A stretch of DNA of 64,000 nucleotides, taken from UBA7672 sp040398465. GTDB taxonomy: Bacteria > Pseudomonadota > Alphaproteobacteria > Caulobacterales > Hyphomonadaceae. Made by a program: the position numbers and the translations under genes. Every line of letters begins with the position of its first letter. Within the stretch, counting starts at the first letter, position 1. The stretch spans positions 156,524 through 220,523 of the forward strand of contig JBBAUA010000002.1 of NCBI GenBank assembly GCA_040398465.1, written 5' to 3'. The notes under the pieces are model-generated. The model did not search any database and was not told the origin of the DNA. It saw only the letters and a list, made by a program, of their open reading frames with translations. Below, one piece after another: positions 25,379 to 33,482 of the stretch.

Positions 25379-25430
25379 TAGAGCATTTTGCGGCGGAGGG
25401 GAAACCGGTTCGCCACAGGAAAATGCGACA
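25379..25430. repeat. Alphaproteobacterial interspersed palindrome
   Basis: GCATTTT (25383-25389) pairs with AAAATGC (25420-25426), and GGCG with CGCC inside, around a GGAGGGGAAACCGGTT core. The layout TAGAGCATTTT ... ACCGGTTCGCC ... AAAATGCGACA closely resembles a palindromic repeat present in many copies in Rhizobiales genomes. It lies in the ppiD/tpiA divergent interval, where it may also affect promoter activity or transcript ends. Family membership is from memory and would need a search. Confidence 0.6.
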
Positions 25431-25504
25431 TCGCGGCATCCAGGCGGCGCGCGGGCGAGACAACCTGCTCAGAGCGCTTTCGGAGCCTTCAAGGAAGTCA
25501 GGGC

Positions 25505-26254
25505 ATGGCCGAACGCCGCAAGCTGGTAGCCGGTAACTGGAAAATGAACGGTCTCCGCACGGCGCTCCCTGAGGTGGAATCCATGATTGCGGGCGCACGC
25601 GCGCTGGGGCGGGTCGATCTCGCAATATGCCCGCCAGCCACGCTCGCCTCGCAGGTGGGGGATGTGCTTCAGGGTTCGCCGATCGGGCTTGGGGGGCAGG
25701 ACTGCCACGCCAAGGCGAATGGGGCTTTTACTGGTGATGTCAGCGCGGAAATGTGGGCGGATCTCGGCGCGCGCTTCGTGATCGTCGGCCATTCCGAGCG
25801 TCGGCAGCATCATGGCGAGACTGACGCCATCGTGGCTGCCAAGGCCGCCGCCGTGTGCCGCGCGGGGTTGATCCCCATCATCTGCGTCGGCGAGAGCCTC
25901 GCCGAGCGGGATGCGGGCAAGACACTGGCTGTGATTGCGACCCAGCTTGCCGGCTCGATTCCCGACGAGGCGGGACGCGCCGATACCGTCATCGCCTATG
26001 AGCCTGTCTGGGCCATCGGCACGGGCAGGACCCCGACCGTGGCGCAGGTGGAGGAGGTTCACCAGGCCGTCGGCCGGGCGTTGGACGCGCGCTTCGGCGC
26101 GGCGGGGCTGCAGATTCGTGTGCTTTATGGCGGCTCGGTGAAGCCAGATAACGCCGCCGAACTCATGGCGGTGGCCGGAGTGGACGGCGCCCTTGTGGGA
26201 GGCGCCAGCCTGAAGGCCGCGGACTTTCTGGCGATCGCAAGGGCCTGCGGCTAG
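25505..26254 (+). CDS. tpiA: Triosephosphate isomerase
   Basis: Interconverts DHAP and glyceraldehyde 3-phosphate in glycolysis and gluconeogenesis. The 249 residues are normal for the family. It has VAGNWKMNG (substrate Asn/Lys) at the N-terminus, the catalytic His in IVGHSERRQHHGE, and the catalytic Glu in AYEPVWAIGTG, ending with YGGSVKPDN and GALVGGASL. The ATG at 25505 is preferred: AAGGAAG lies at 25491-25497 and an in-frame start 117 bases upstream would only add residues from the palindrome region. secG and pyrG follow, a common alphaproteobacterial order. Confidence 0.97.
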   Translation: MAERRKLVAGNWKMNGLRTALPEVESMIAGARALGRVDLAICPPATLASQVGDVLQGSPIGLGGQDCHAKANGAFTGDVSAEMWADLGARFVIVGHSERRQHHGETDAIVAAKAAAVCRAGLIPIICVGESLAERDAGKTLAVIATQLAGSIPDEAGRADTVIAYEPVWAIGTGRTPTVAQVEEVHQAVGRALDARFGAAGLQIRVLYGGSVKPDNAAELMAVAGVDGALVGGASLKAADFLAIARACG

Positions 26255-26380
26255 GGCGCCATTTGGCGTCGGCGCGGGGGCGCTCCCATATGAAAAGAAC
26301 CCGCATGGGCGCCATGGGGGCTTGGCCGCACCCTCCCAACGTGCTTTGACGCGGTCCAAATCGTTGCTGGCGGCCACTTC

Positions 26381-26872
26381 ATGCTGAACGTCCTCCTCAC
26401 CATCCACATGATCGCGTGCGTCGCGCTCGTGATCGCCGTGATGCTGCAGAGGTCCGAGGGCGGGGCCCTGGGCATGAGCGGTGGCGGAACGGGGGGTCTC
26501 ATCTCCGGTCGCGGCGCCGCCAGCGTGCTGGTCCGGGTGACAATGGGCCTTGCGGCAGTCTTCTTCGTCACTTCGATCACCATGACGCGTCTTAACAACG
26601 ACTCGGCCAGCCAGGGCTCCATCCTCGAGCAGCAGGTCGATGAGTCGGGCAATCCGTTCGACTCGCTGACGACGCCTCCGGCTTCCGGCACAGCCACGAC
26701 GCCTGATCCGCTGGGAGGCACGACCACGACGCCGGCCCCGGCGAGCCCAGCCCCGGCGGCGCCCGATCCTCTGGCGCCTGCGACGAACACCACGCCGGCC
26801 GCGCCTGCGCCTGCGACAACTGCGCCCACCACACCGGCGTCGACGCCGGAAAACGGTGGATCGCCGAACTAG
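26381..26872 (+). CDS. secG: Preprotein translocase subunit SecG
   Basis: Small membrane subunit that stimulates SecYEG translocation. It is 163 residues: two membrane helices in the first 75 residues separated by the SecG hallmark region EGGALGMSGGGTGGL. The remaining half is a Thr/Pro/Ala-rich low-complexity tail (APTTP, PAPASPAP and similar), which is longer than in enterobacterial SecG (about 110 residues) but usual for this class. The 126 bases before it hold GC-rich short inverted repeats and only a weak ribosome-binding site. Confidence 0.93.
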   Translation: MLNVLLTIHMIACVALVIAVMLQRSEGGALGMSGGGTGGLISGRGAASVLVRVTMGLAAVFFVTSITMTRLNNDSASQGSILEQQVDESGNPFDSLTTPPASGTATTPDPLGGTTTTPAPASPAPAAPDPLAPATNTTPAAPAPATTAPTTPASTPENGGSPN

Positions 26873-26926
26873 TCGACTACTGCCCCCTCGCTAGGGCGGG
26901 GCGAATCGTTAAACTGAGCATCCGTC

Positions 26927-28558
26927 ATGAAGCGATTTATCTTCATTACGGGAGGCGTTGTGTCCTCCCTCGGGAAGGGCATTGCTTCGGCAGCGCTCGG
27001 CGCGCTGCTTCAGGCGCGCGGCTATCGCGTGCGGCTCCGCAAGCTGGACCCCTATCTCAACGTCGATCCGGGCACGATGTCGCCGACTCAGCATGGCGAG
27101 GTTTTCGTCACGGATGACGGCGCCGAGACGGATCTCGATCTTGGGCACTATGAGCGCTTCACCGGCGTGTCGGCGCGCAAGACGGACAACACCACGACGG
27201 GCCGTATCTACAAGGCGATCCTCGAGAAGGAACGCCGCGGCGATTATCTGGGCGCGACGCTCCAGGTGATCCCGCACGTCACGGACGCCATCAAGGAGTT
27301 CATCAAGTCCGACACGGACGATGTCGACTTCGTGCTGTGCGAAGTCGGGGGCACGGTGGGCGACATTGAGGGGCTGCCGTTCTTCGAGGCGATCCGGCAG
27401 TTCAGCCAGGATGTCGGCCGCGAGGCGAGCCTGTTCATTCACCTGACGCTGCTTCCCTACATCAACACTGCCGGCGAGCTGAAGACCAAGCCGACGCAGC
27501 ACTCGGTGAAGGAGCTGCGGTCGATCGGCATCCAGCCGGACATCCTGCTGTGCCGCGCGCCCATGCCGATCCCGCCCGAAGAGCGGCGAAAGCTCGCTCT
27601 GTTCTGCAATGTGCGGCCGGAAGCCGTGATCGAGGCGCTGGATGCGCAGCACATCTACGAGGTGCCACTCGAATATCACGCGCGTGGGCTGGACCGCGAG
27701 GTTCTGCGTCACTTCGGGTTGGAAAAGCAGACGACGCCTGATCTCAAGCACTGGGTGCAGACGTCGCAGACGCTGCGCAATCCCGATGGGGAAGTGCGCA
27801 TTGCGATCGTCGGCAAGTATGTGGCGCTGCACGACGCCTACAAGTCAGTGGTTGAAGCGCTGGGCCATGGCGGTCTCGCCAACAGGGTGAAGGTCAATCT
27901 GACCTGGATACCGTCGGACCGCTATGACGACCCCAACGCCGACCTTTCCGAACTCGATAGCGTGGATGGCGTTCTGCTGCCCGGCGGATTTGGCGAACGC
28001 GGCGCGATCGGCAAAATGCGCGCCGCTGGTTACGCGCGCCGGCACAAGCTTCCGTGCTTCGGTATCTGCTATGGCATGCAACTGGCCGTGATCGAACTCG
28101 CCCGCAACATGGCGAACATTCCCGGGGCCGGCACCACGGAATTCGGCAAGCCCGATTACGCCGCGGTGGGCCTTATGTCTGAATGGGTTCAGGGCAACAC
28201 CAAGGAAGTGCGGAGCGCCGATGGTGATCTCGGCGGTACGATGCGCCTCGGCGCCTTCCCGGCCGTGCTCGCCAAGGGCAGCCGTGTCGCTGCCATCTAC
28301 GGCACGCAGACCATCTCGGAGCGCCACCGTCACCGCTACGAAGTGAACACCGACATCATCGGCAAGCTCGCTCCGCACGGCGTTGTCTTCTCCGGCATGT
28401 CGCCTGATGGCAAACTTCCCGAGATCATGGAGCTGACCGACCACCCCTGGTTCATCGGCGTCCAGTTCCACCCGGAGCTGAAGTCACGTCCGTTCGACCC
28501 GCATCCCCTTTTCGCGAGCTTCATCGCAGCGGCGCGCGACAAGAGCAGGCTGGTCTAG
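26927..28558 (+). CDS. pyrG: CTP synthase
   Basis: Makes CTP from UTP, ATP and glutamine; it forms filaments that also influence cell shape in Caulobacter. It is 543 residues: an N-terminal amidoligase domain (about 1-267) with GGVVSSLGKGIASAALG, and a C-terminal class I glutaminase domain with the nucleophile in PCFGICYGMQ and the dyad in GVQFHPELKSRP. It follows secG by 54 bases. Confidence 0.98.
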   Translation: MKRFIFITGGVVSSLGKGIASAALGALLQARGYRVRLRKLDPYLNVDPGTMSPTQHGEVFVTDDGAETDLDLGHYERFTGVSARKTDNTTTGRIYKAILEKERRGDYLGATLQVIPHVTDAIKEFIKSDTDDVDFVLCEVGGTVGDIEGLPFFEAIRQFSQDVGREASLFIHLTLLPYINTAGELKTKPTQHSVKELRSIGIQPDILLCRAPMPIPPEERRKLALFCNVRPEAVIEALDAQHIYEVPLEYHARGLDREVLRHFGLEKQTTPDLKHWVQTSQTLRNPDGEVRIAIVGKYVALHDAYKSVVEALGHGGLANRVKVNLTWIPSDRYDDPNADLSELDSVDGVLLPGGFGERGAIGKMRAAGYARRHKLPCFGICYGMQLAVIELARNMANIPGAGTTEFGKPDYAAVGLMSEWVQGNTKEVRSADGDLGGTMRLGAFPAVLAKGSRVAAIYGTQTISERHRHRYEVNTDIIGKLAPHGVVFSGMSPDGKLPEIMELTDHPWFIGVQFHPELKSRPFDPHPLFASFIAAARDKSRLV

Positions 28559-28800
28559 GCCGTAGTCCGCACGCAATTAATGGCGCGCCTTAGCTGCTGC
28601 CGCCGAGGGCTTTGGCCGCCCAGCGAAATGCAGCCCCTCGCTTCGCACCACGTCCCGGGGGGTGGAACCGTCATTTCCGGTTACGATTCCGCCCGGTCTT
28701 GCAGCGCTGCGCCAGACCCTGTATGAGGCCCGCTCGCTCGAACGGCCATTACGCAAGAATGAGCTGTTTCCAACACTTTTCCGCCTGATCAGAGGCTTCC

Positions 28801-28986
28801 ATGGCCGTCCCTAAGCGCAAGACATCCCCTTCACGCCGTGGCATGCGCCGCGCTCACGATCGCCTGCCGGGCTCGACCTATGTCGAGGACAAGGAATCGG
28901 GCGAGCTGCGCCGCCCGCACCATGTCGACCCGAAGACCGGCATGTACCGCGGCAAGCAGGTCCTGAAGGCCAAGGACGAGGAATAG
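28801..28986 (+). CDS. rpmF: 50S ribosomal protein L32
   Basis: The 61-residue large-subunit protein opens AVPKRKTSPSRRGMRRAHD, the L32 signature. It lacks the zinc-binding Cys pairs of some L32 forms, as is normal for proteobacteria. AGAGG lies six bases before the ATG. The 242-base interval after pyrG holds only short hairpins (for example AACCG/CGGTT near 28665-28685) and presumably the rpmF promoter. A strong terminator follows. Confidence 0.96.
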   Translation: MAVPKRKTSPSRRGMRRAHDRLPGSTYVEDKESGELRRPHHVDPKTGMYRGKQVLKAKDEE

Positions 28987-29014
28987 CCCTGGCCGACCGG
29001 ATGTTCGATCTGCG

Positions 29015-29038
29015 AAAGCGCCCTTCGGGGCGCTTTTT
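29015..29038 (+). terminator. Rho-independent terminator after rpmF
   Basis: AAAGCGCCC (29015-29023) pairs with GGGCGCTTT (29028-29036) around TTCG, ending in a run of five T at 29034-29038. A cTTCGg loop and U-run make this a textbook intrinsic terminator. Confidence 0.93.
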
Positions 29039-29162
29039 GCATTTGGGGCGCGGCAGAACCGTCTCCCGCCGCGATTGCAACTGCCGCCGGTTCGCGACAT
29101 AGCAGGCCCACCTTTCCGCCCCCAGACGGGGGCCGGGCCTGCTCAAGCCGAAGGACCATCCA

Positions 29163-30440
29163 GTGACCGAGATCGTGGACGTGTACGCGCGGGAAATCCT
29201 CGACAGCCGGGGCAATCCGACCGTCGAAGCGGAAGTGACGCTGGACGACGGCTCGACAGGCCGCGCGGCTGTGCCGTCGGGCGCATCGACCGGCGCGCAC
29301 GAGGCGGTTGAGCTGCGTGACGGAGACAAGTCGCGTTACCTCGGCAAGGGTGTGCTGAAGGCGGTCGCTGCGGTCAATGACGAGATCTTCCCCGAACTGC
29401 TGGGCATGGACGCCACCGACCAGCGCGCCATCGACAGGGTGCTGATCGATCTGGACGGCACGCCGAACAAGTCGCGGCTGGGCGCCAACGCGATCCTGGG
29501 CGTGTCGCTGGCCGTTGCGAAGGCGGCGGCGCAAGCATCCGCCCTGCCACTGTACCGCTATGTCGGCGGCGCGAACGCACATGTGCTTCCGACGCCGATG
29601 ATGAACATCATCAATGGCGGCGCGCATGCCGACAATCCGATCGACATCCAGGAATTCATGGTGATGCCAGTCGGGTTCGATAGCTTTGCGGACGCGCTGC
29701 GCTGTGGCGCAGAGATCTTCCATACGCTGAAGAAGGGTCTCGCGGCGGCCGGGCACAACACCAATGTTGGAGACGAGGGCGGCTTCGCGCCGAACCTGAA
29801 GTCGACCGACGATGCGCTCGGCTTCATCATGAAGTCGATCGAGGCGGCAGGGTACCAGCCGGGCGAAGACGTGGTGCTGGCGCTCGATGCGGCCGCGACC
29901 GAGTTCTACAAGAAAGGCAAGTACGAGCTTGAAGGGGAGGGCAAGTCGCTCTCGTCCGACCAGATGGCGGCGTACTGGGCCGACCTGGTGAAGCGCTTTC
30001 CGATCGTGTCGATCGAGGACGGCATGTCGGAGGATGACTGGGAGGGCTGGATCGCGCTCACCAAGGCGATTGGCGACAAGTGCCAGCTGGTGGGCGACGA
30101 CCTGTTCGTCACCAACACGACGCGGCTTGCCGACGGCATCCAGCGCGGCGCCGGCAACGCCATTCTGGTGAAGGTCAACCAGATTGGGACGCTGACGGAG
30201 ACGCTGGAGGCGGTGCAGCTGGCGCAGATCAACCGTTATGGCGCTGTGATGTCTCACCGGTCGGGCGAGACGGAAGACTCCACTATCGCGGATCTCGCGG
30301 TGGCCACGAATTGCGGGCAGATCAAGACGGGCTCGCTGGCGCGGTCGGACCGGCTGGCGAAGTACAACCAGTTGCTGCGGATCGAGGACGAGCTCGGCGA
30401 TGCGGCGCGGTATCTGGGCCGGGCAAGCATCCGGGCTTGA
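29163..30440 (+). CDS. eno: Enolase
   Basis: Dehydrates 2-phosphoglycerate to PEP and is often a degradosome partner. The 425-residue product has REILDSRGNPTVEAEV at the N-terminus, the catalytic Glu in the GDEGGFAPN segment, metal ligands in LALDAAATEF and SIEDG, the catalytic Lys in ILVKVNQIGTLTE, and SHRSGETED at the active-site lid. The start is a GTG at 29163. It has its own promoter region after the rpmF terminator. Confidence 0.98.
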   Translation: MTEIVDVYAREILDSRGNPTVEAEVTLDDGSTGRAAVPSGASTGAHEAVELRDGDKSRYLGKGVLKAVAAVNDEIFPELLGMDATDQRAIDRVLIDLDGTPNKSRLGANAILGVSLAVAKAAAQASALPLYRYVGGANAHVLPTPMMNIINGGAHADNPIDIQEFMVMPVGFDSFADALRCGAEIFHTLKKGLAAAGHNTNVGDEGGFAPNLKSTDDALGFIMKSIEAAGYQPGEDVVLALDAAATEFYKKGKYELEGEGKSLSSDQMAAYWADLVKRFPIVSIEDGMSEDDWEGWIALTKAIGDKCQLVGDDLFVTNTTRLADGIQRGAGNAILVKVNQIGTLTETLEAVQLAQINRYGAVMSHRSGETEDSTIADLAVATNCGQIKTGSLARSDRLAKYNQLLRIEDELGDAARYLGRASIRA

Positions 30441-30498
30441 GGCCTGCCACAACAACTTGGCCTGACCAGCCACGCTGATAGTCTCCGTTTCGAACACG

Positions 30499-30978
30499 GT
30501 GACCGCACCAGTGAAACGATTCCTGATTGCCGCAGTTCTGGGGCTCGCATTGGCATCGCCCGCGTTGGCCCAGGAGGGGGGACAAGCCGTGCAACCGCCT
30601 GCAGAGGCGGCTGCACCAGCCGAAACTCCAGCTATCGTTGAAGCCCCCGCGCCTGCNNNNNNNNNNNNNNNNNNNNNNNNNNNNNNNNNNNNNNNNNNNN
30701 NNNNNNNNNNNNNNNNNNNNNNNNNNNNNNNNNNNNNNNNNNNNNNNNNNNNNNNNACCATCTTCATCAGCCTTGGCGAGAATTCCGGGCTCGACGCCAA
30801 GGCGGACGCGCCGCCGAACACCACGGGCTATGCCGCGTTCGGCCACGTTGTCTCCGGCATGGAGGTGGTGGATGCGATTGCCGGGGTGGAGCTTGCCGCG
30901 GAAGGCGGGCCGTTTCCGGGCAAGTTGCCGAAGGCGCCCGTGGTGGTGAAGAAGGCCGCAGTCACCAAGAAGGAATAG
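30499..30978 (+). CDS. Cyclophilin-type peptidyl-prolyl isomerase, interrupted by an assembly gap
   Basis: The 5' part encodes a signal peptide (VKRFLIAAVLGLALASPALAQ) and an Ala/Pro/Glu-rich spacer. The 3' part encodes the end of a cyclophilin domain (TIFISLGEN, GYAAFGHVVSGMEVVDAIAG). Between them are exactly 100 N. A cyclophilin domain would need roughly 110 more residues than are visible, so the gap hides more sequence than it shows. The start is GTG 30499 or GTG 30511. A periplasmic proline isomerase is the likely product; one intact gene across the gap is inference. Confidence 0.75.
   Translation: MTAPVKRFLIAAVLGLALASPALAQEGGQAVQPPAEAAAPAETPAIVEAPAPXXXXXXXXXXXXXXXXXXXXXXXXXXXXXXXXXXTIFISLGENSGLDAKADAPPNTTGYAAFGHVVSGMEVVDAIAGVELAAEGGPFPGKLPKAPVVVKKAAVTKKE
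30657..30756. other. Assembly gap of 100 N
   Basis: One hundred consecutive N, the conventional placeholder for a gap of unknown size. It falls inside the cyclophilin gene and breaks the sequence record at the Pro/Ala-rich, GC-rich linker. Confidence 0.99.
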
Positions 30979-31054
30979 GGCGCGGAGCGCGCCTCGAACT
31001 CCGTGTACGGATCAAACGGTTTGTCCGTCGGCGCCCTAGACCTCGCCACAATCC

Positions 31055-31069
31055 TTAACGCGCCGTTTA
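31055..31069 (+). promoter_or_regulatory. CtrA-like site
   Basis: TTAA at 31055-31058, seven bases, TTTA then C at 31066-31070: one mismatch from the Caulobacterales CtrA consensus TTAA-N7-TTAAC. It lies 75 bases before the ATG of the small gene at 31144, a plausible promoter distance. One near-match in 64 kb could be chance. Confidence 0.3.
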
Positions 31070-31143
31070 CGAAAAACATCCGATTTCATTCTTGCGAAAA
31101 GAACAAAAAGGGATCACAACAGCGAACAGAACGGAGCAAGAAC

Positions 31144-31506
31144 ATGGCGGCGGCATTCAACGGATCGGTCAACTTCTGCGGCGCTCAGGGCCAGAGCTAT
31201 CGGTTTGAGCGTTTTGGCGTCGAACAGGACTGGGCGAAGGTGGCCGGCGTGGTGATCTTCGCGGCGCAGGAAGGCCCCACATGGCGCGTGATCCGCGTGT
31301 CTGACCAGGGTGGGGTGGAAGGCGATGTCGCCACCTTCTGGCGCTGGCGTGAGGCCCGCCGCTACGGCGCCACGGCCGTCTTCATCCGCCGCAATGTCGA
31401 TGTGAGAGGCCGCCGCGCTGAAGCGTCGGACCTGGCGCTCGGTCTCGATCCGGTGTTCGCGAACGGCAGCGAACTGGCGCGCGAACCTGAGCTTCTGGCC
31501 GCCTGA
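31144..31506 (+). CDS. Small GIY-YIG-fold-like protein of unknown function
   Basis: It is 120 residues with no signal peptide. The layout (FNGSVNFCGAQGQSYRFERF, then WAKVAGVVIFAAQ, RRYGATAVFIRR and a final ASDLALGLDPVFAN) follows small alphaproteobacterial proteins that resemble GIY-YIG nucleases. However, the GIY and YVG positions read GVV and IRVS, so the catalytic Tyr and Arg residues are not recognisable. It is probably not an active nuclease. The ATG at 31144 has GGAGC nearby. A near-CtrA site lies upstream and a terminator downstream, so it is a single-gene unit. Confidence 0.6.
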   Translation: MAAAFNGSVNFCGAQGQSYRFERFGVEQDWAKVAGVVIFAAQEGPTWRVIRVSDQGGVEGDVATFWRWREARRYGATAVFIRRNVDVRGRRAEASDLALGLDPVFANGSELAREPELLAA

Positions 31507-31578
31507 GGCCAAACAGAACCTCGTCCATCCGGCGCCGCGGCTGTCTCCGCTGCTCTGCGCCGGACCCAAGACGGGAAG

Positions 31579-31613
31579 CGGGCCCGCGGATGATTCCGCG
31601 GGCCCGATTCATT
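31579..31613 (+). terminator. Terminator after the small GIY-YIG-like gene
   Basis: CGGGCCCGCGGA (31579-31590) pairs perfectly with TCCGCGGGCCCG (31595-31606) around TGAT; ATTCATTTT follows. It is a 12-pair stem with a weak T-tract, between convergent genes. Confidence 0.75.
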
Positions 31614-31628
31614 TTCGGTGAGGGGAGC

Positions 31629-33398
31629 TTACTGACCTGCGCCGCCGTCCGCCGGCCTGAGTGTCTCCTGCGACGCCGCCGACTTCGCGGCGCGCGCCAG
31701 CTGGATGAATTCGGCGCGGTAGCCGAACGCGTCCTCGCCCTTGGCGCCGTTTGCCAGTGCGATGACGCTGTCCCACGTGAACGTCTTCGCGACATAGGGA
31801 TCGCCGCGGAGCATTGAGCCGTAGGCCGCCACCGCTGTGGCGTAGCGGGTGGATTCCGGCGCTTTCGCGATGTCGCTGACCTGATCGGCGCTGGTGACAG
31901 GGCGGGTGATCAGCTTGGACGTGTCCTCGCCGGGAAGCTTGTAGCGCACTTTCAGGAAGGCGAGTTCACTGGTGGCGCCGGCGACCGGGGTGGGGGCGGG
32001 CTGGTAGCGGTTCGGGTCGACGAGGGTGGCTGTCGAACCGACGGGGGTGATCTCGTAGATCGCCGTTACCGATGTGCCGGCGCCGATTTCGCCAGCGTCG
32101 ACCTTGTCGTTGTTGAAATCCTCCTGGTTGAGGATGCGGGTCTCGTAGCCGATGAGGCGATATTCGGCGATCTTCGCGGGGTTGAACTCGACCTGGATCT
32201 TCACGTCGTTGGCGATCGAGAACATCGAGCCCGACAGGTCGTCGTTGAGGACCTTGCGGCTTTCGTTGAGGTTGTCGATGTAGGCGGCCATGCCGTTTCC
32301 GGACTGCGCCAGCTTCTGCATCATCGCATCGTTATAGTTGCCGCCGCCGAAGCCGAGGATCGAGAGGTAGACGCCACTCTCGCGCTCGCGGCTGACGAAG
32401 TCCTCAAGCTGTTCGGGATTGCTGATGCCAACGTTGAAGTCGCCATCGCTGAGAAGGATGACGCGGTTGACGCCGTTCTTGTTGAAGTTCTGCTTGGCCA
32501 GCGAGTAGGCGAGGCGCAGGCCTTCGCCGCCAGCGGTTGAACCGCCTGCGGACAGGCGATCGAGTGCCGCGAGTATCTTGCCCTTGTCGGCGCCGGAGGT
32601 GGGTTCCAGGACCGCGCCCGCAGCGCCTGCGTAGACGACGATGGAGACCTTGTCCTTCTCGCCGAGTTCATCGATGAGCATCTTCAGAGATTTGATCGCC
32701 AGCGGCAGACGGTCCGGACCCGACATCGAGCCCGAGACATCGACCAGCAGGGTGAGGTTGAGCGGCGGGCGGACATCCTTCCTGATGTCGTAGCCCTGCA
32801 CCGCGACATGCATCAGCTGCCGCCCCTCGCTCCATGGGGAGGGCACGACTTTCACCGTCGTCTCGAACGGCGTCTCCTTCGACTTCGGTAGGGCGTATTC
32901 GTAGTCGAAGTAATTGATCATCTCCTCGATGCGCACTGCGTCCTTGGGCGGGAGGTGGCCTGCGTTCAGCATGCGGCGGACGTTGGTGTAGCTCGCGGTG
33001 TCGACGTCGATGGAGAAGGTGGAGACGGGCTCCTTTGCGACAACCTTCACGCCGTTGATCTCGACGTCGTCGTACTTGTCGCGGTTGATCTCGCCTGGCA
33101 TTGGCTGCGCAACGAAGCCCGCTACAGGCGCCATCATTCTGGGCGCGGGAGGAGCAACCATCGGCGGAGGAGGCGGGGGCGGAGGCGCGTAGGCTTGCTC
33201 GCTGGTGACGCCCGGGACGGACTGAGCGGAATCCTGCGCGGAAGCTTCAAGCTTGTTGCCTGTCACTACTACAACCTCGCGGCCGTCGGCGGGCTCTGAA
33301 GCGCCCAAATCCGCCTCTGCAACGGTTGAACTGGATTGGCAGGCCACGAGTGTGAGCGTCGAAGCGGCGGCCATCAGGAGCATGTTGATGCGTGTCAT
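31629..33398 (-). CDS. VWA-domain lipoprotein, YfbK type
   Basis: Predicted envelope lipoprotein of 589 residues: a signal peptide with lipobox LTLVAC (Cys20), a segment REVVVVTGNK (about 40-49), a run of eight Pro near 72-79, a YfbK-type N-terminal domain (PVSTFSIDVDTASYTNVRRML), a VWA domain with the complete MIDAS motif DVSGSMSG at 220-227, and a C-terminal DUF3520-like region. VWA/MIDAS domains bind a metal and a protein ligand; no partner is known here. It is encoded alone, convergent with the gene at 31144 and downstream of the DUF885 gene on the same strand. Confidence 0.88.
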   Translation of the reverse strand: MTRINMLLMAAASTLTLVACQSSSTVAEADLGASEPADGREVVVVTGNKLEASAQDSAQSVPGVTSEQAYAPPPPPPPPMVAPPAPRMMAPVAGFVAQPMPGEINRDKYDDVEINGVKVVAKEPVSTFSIDVDTASYTNVRRMLNAGHLPPKDAVRIEEMINYFDYEYALPKSKETPFETTVKVVPSPWSEGRQLMHVAVQGYDIRKDVRPPLNLTLLVDVSGSMSGPDRLPLAIKSLKMLIDELGEKDKVSIVVYAGAAGAVLEPTSGADKGKILAALDRLSAGGSTAGGEGLRLAYSLAKQNFNKNGVNRVILLSDGDFNVGISNPEQLEDFVSRERESGVYLSILGFGGGNYNDAMMQKLAQSGNGMAAYIDNLNESRKVLNDDLSGSMFSIANDVKIQVEFNPAKIAEYRLIGYETRILNQEDFNNDKVDAGEIGAGTSVTAIYEITPVGSTATLVDPNRYQPAPTPVAGATSELAFLKVRYKLPGEDTSKLITRPVTSADQVSDIAKAPESTRYATAVAAYGSMLRGDPYVAKTFTWDSVIALANGAKGEDAFGYRAEFIQLARAAKSAASQETLRPADGGAGQ

Positions 33399-33482
33399 GG
33401 TGGAGTCCCATCTGTGATTGCGTGAAGCAATCAGGCGCGCCGAATGGGGCTGGTTTACGTCAGATTACAGACGTAATCTAGG

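Noticed and set aside
28559..28800. Possible RNA in the pyrG-rpmF interval
   Set aside because: Only short, unconnected hairpins are visible, with no terminator before rpmF; it is most simply the rpmF promoter and leader.
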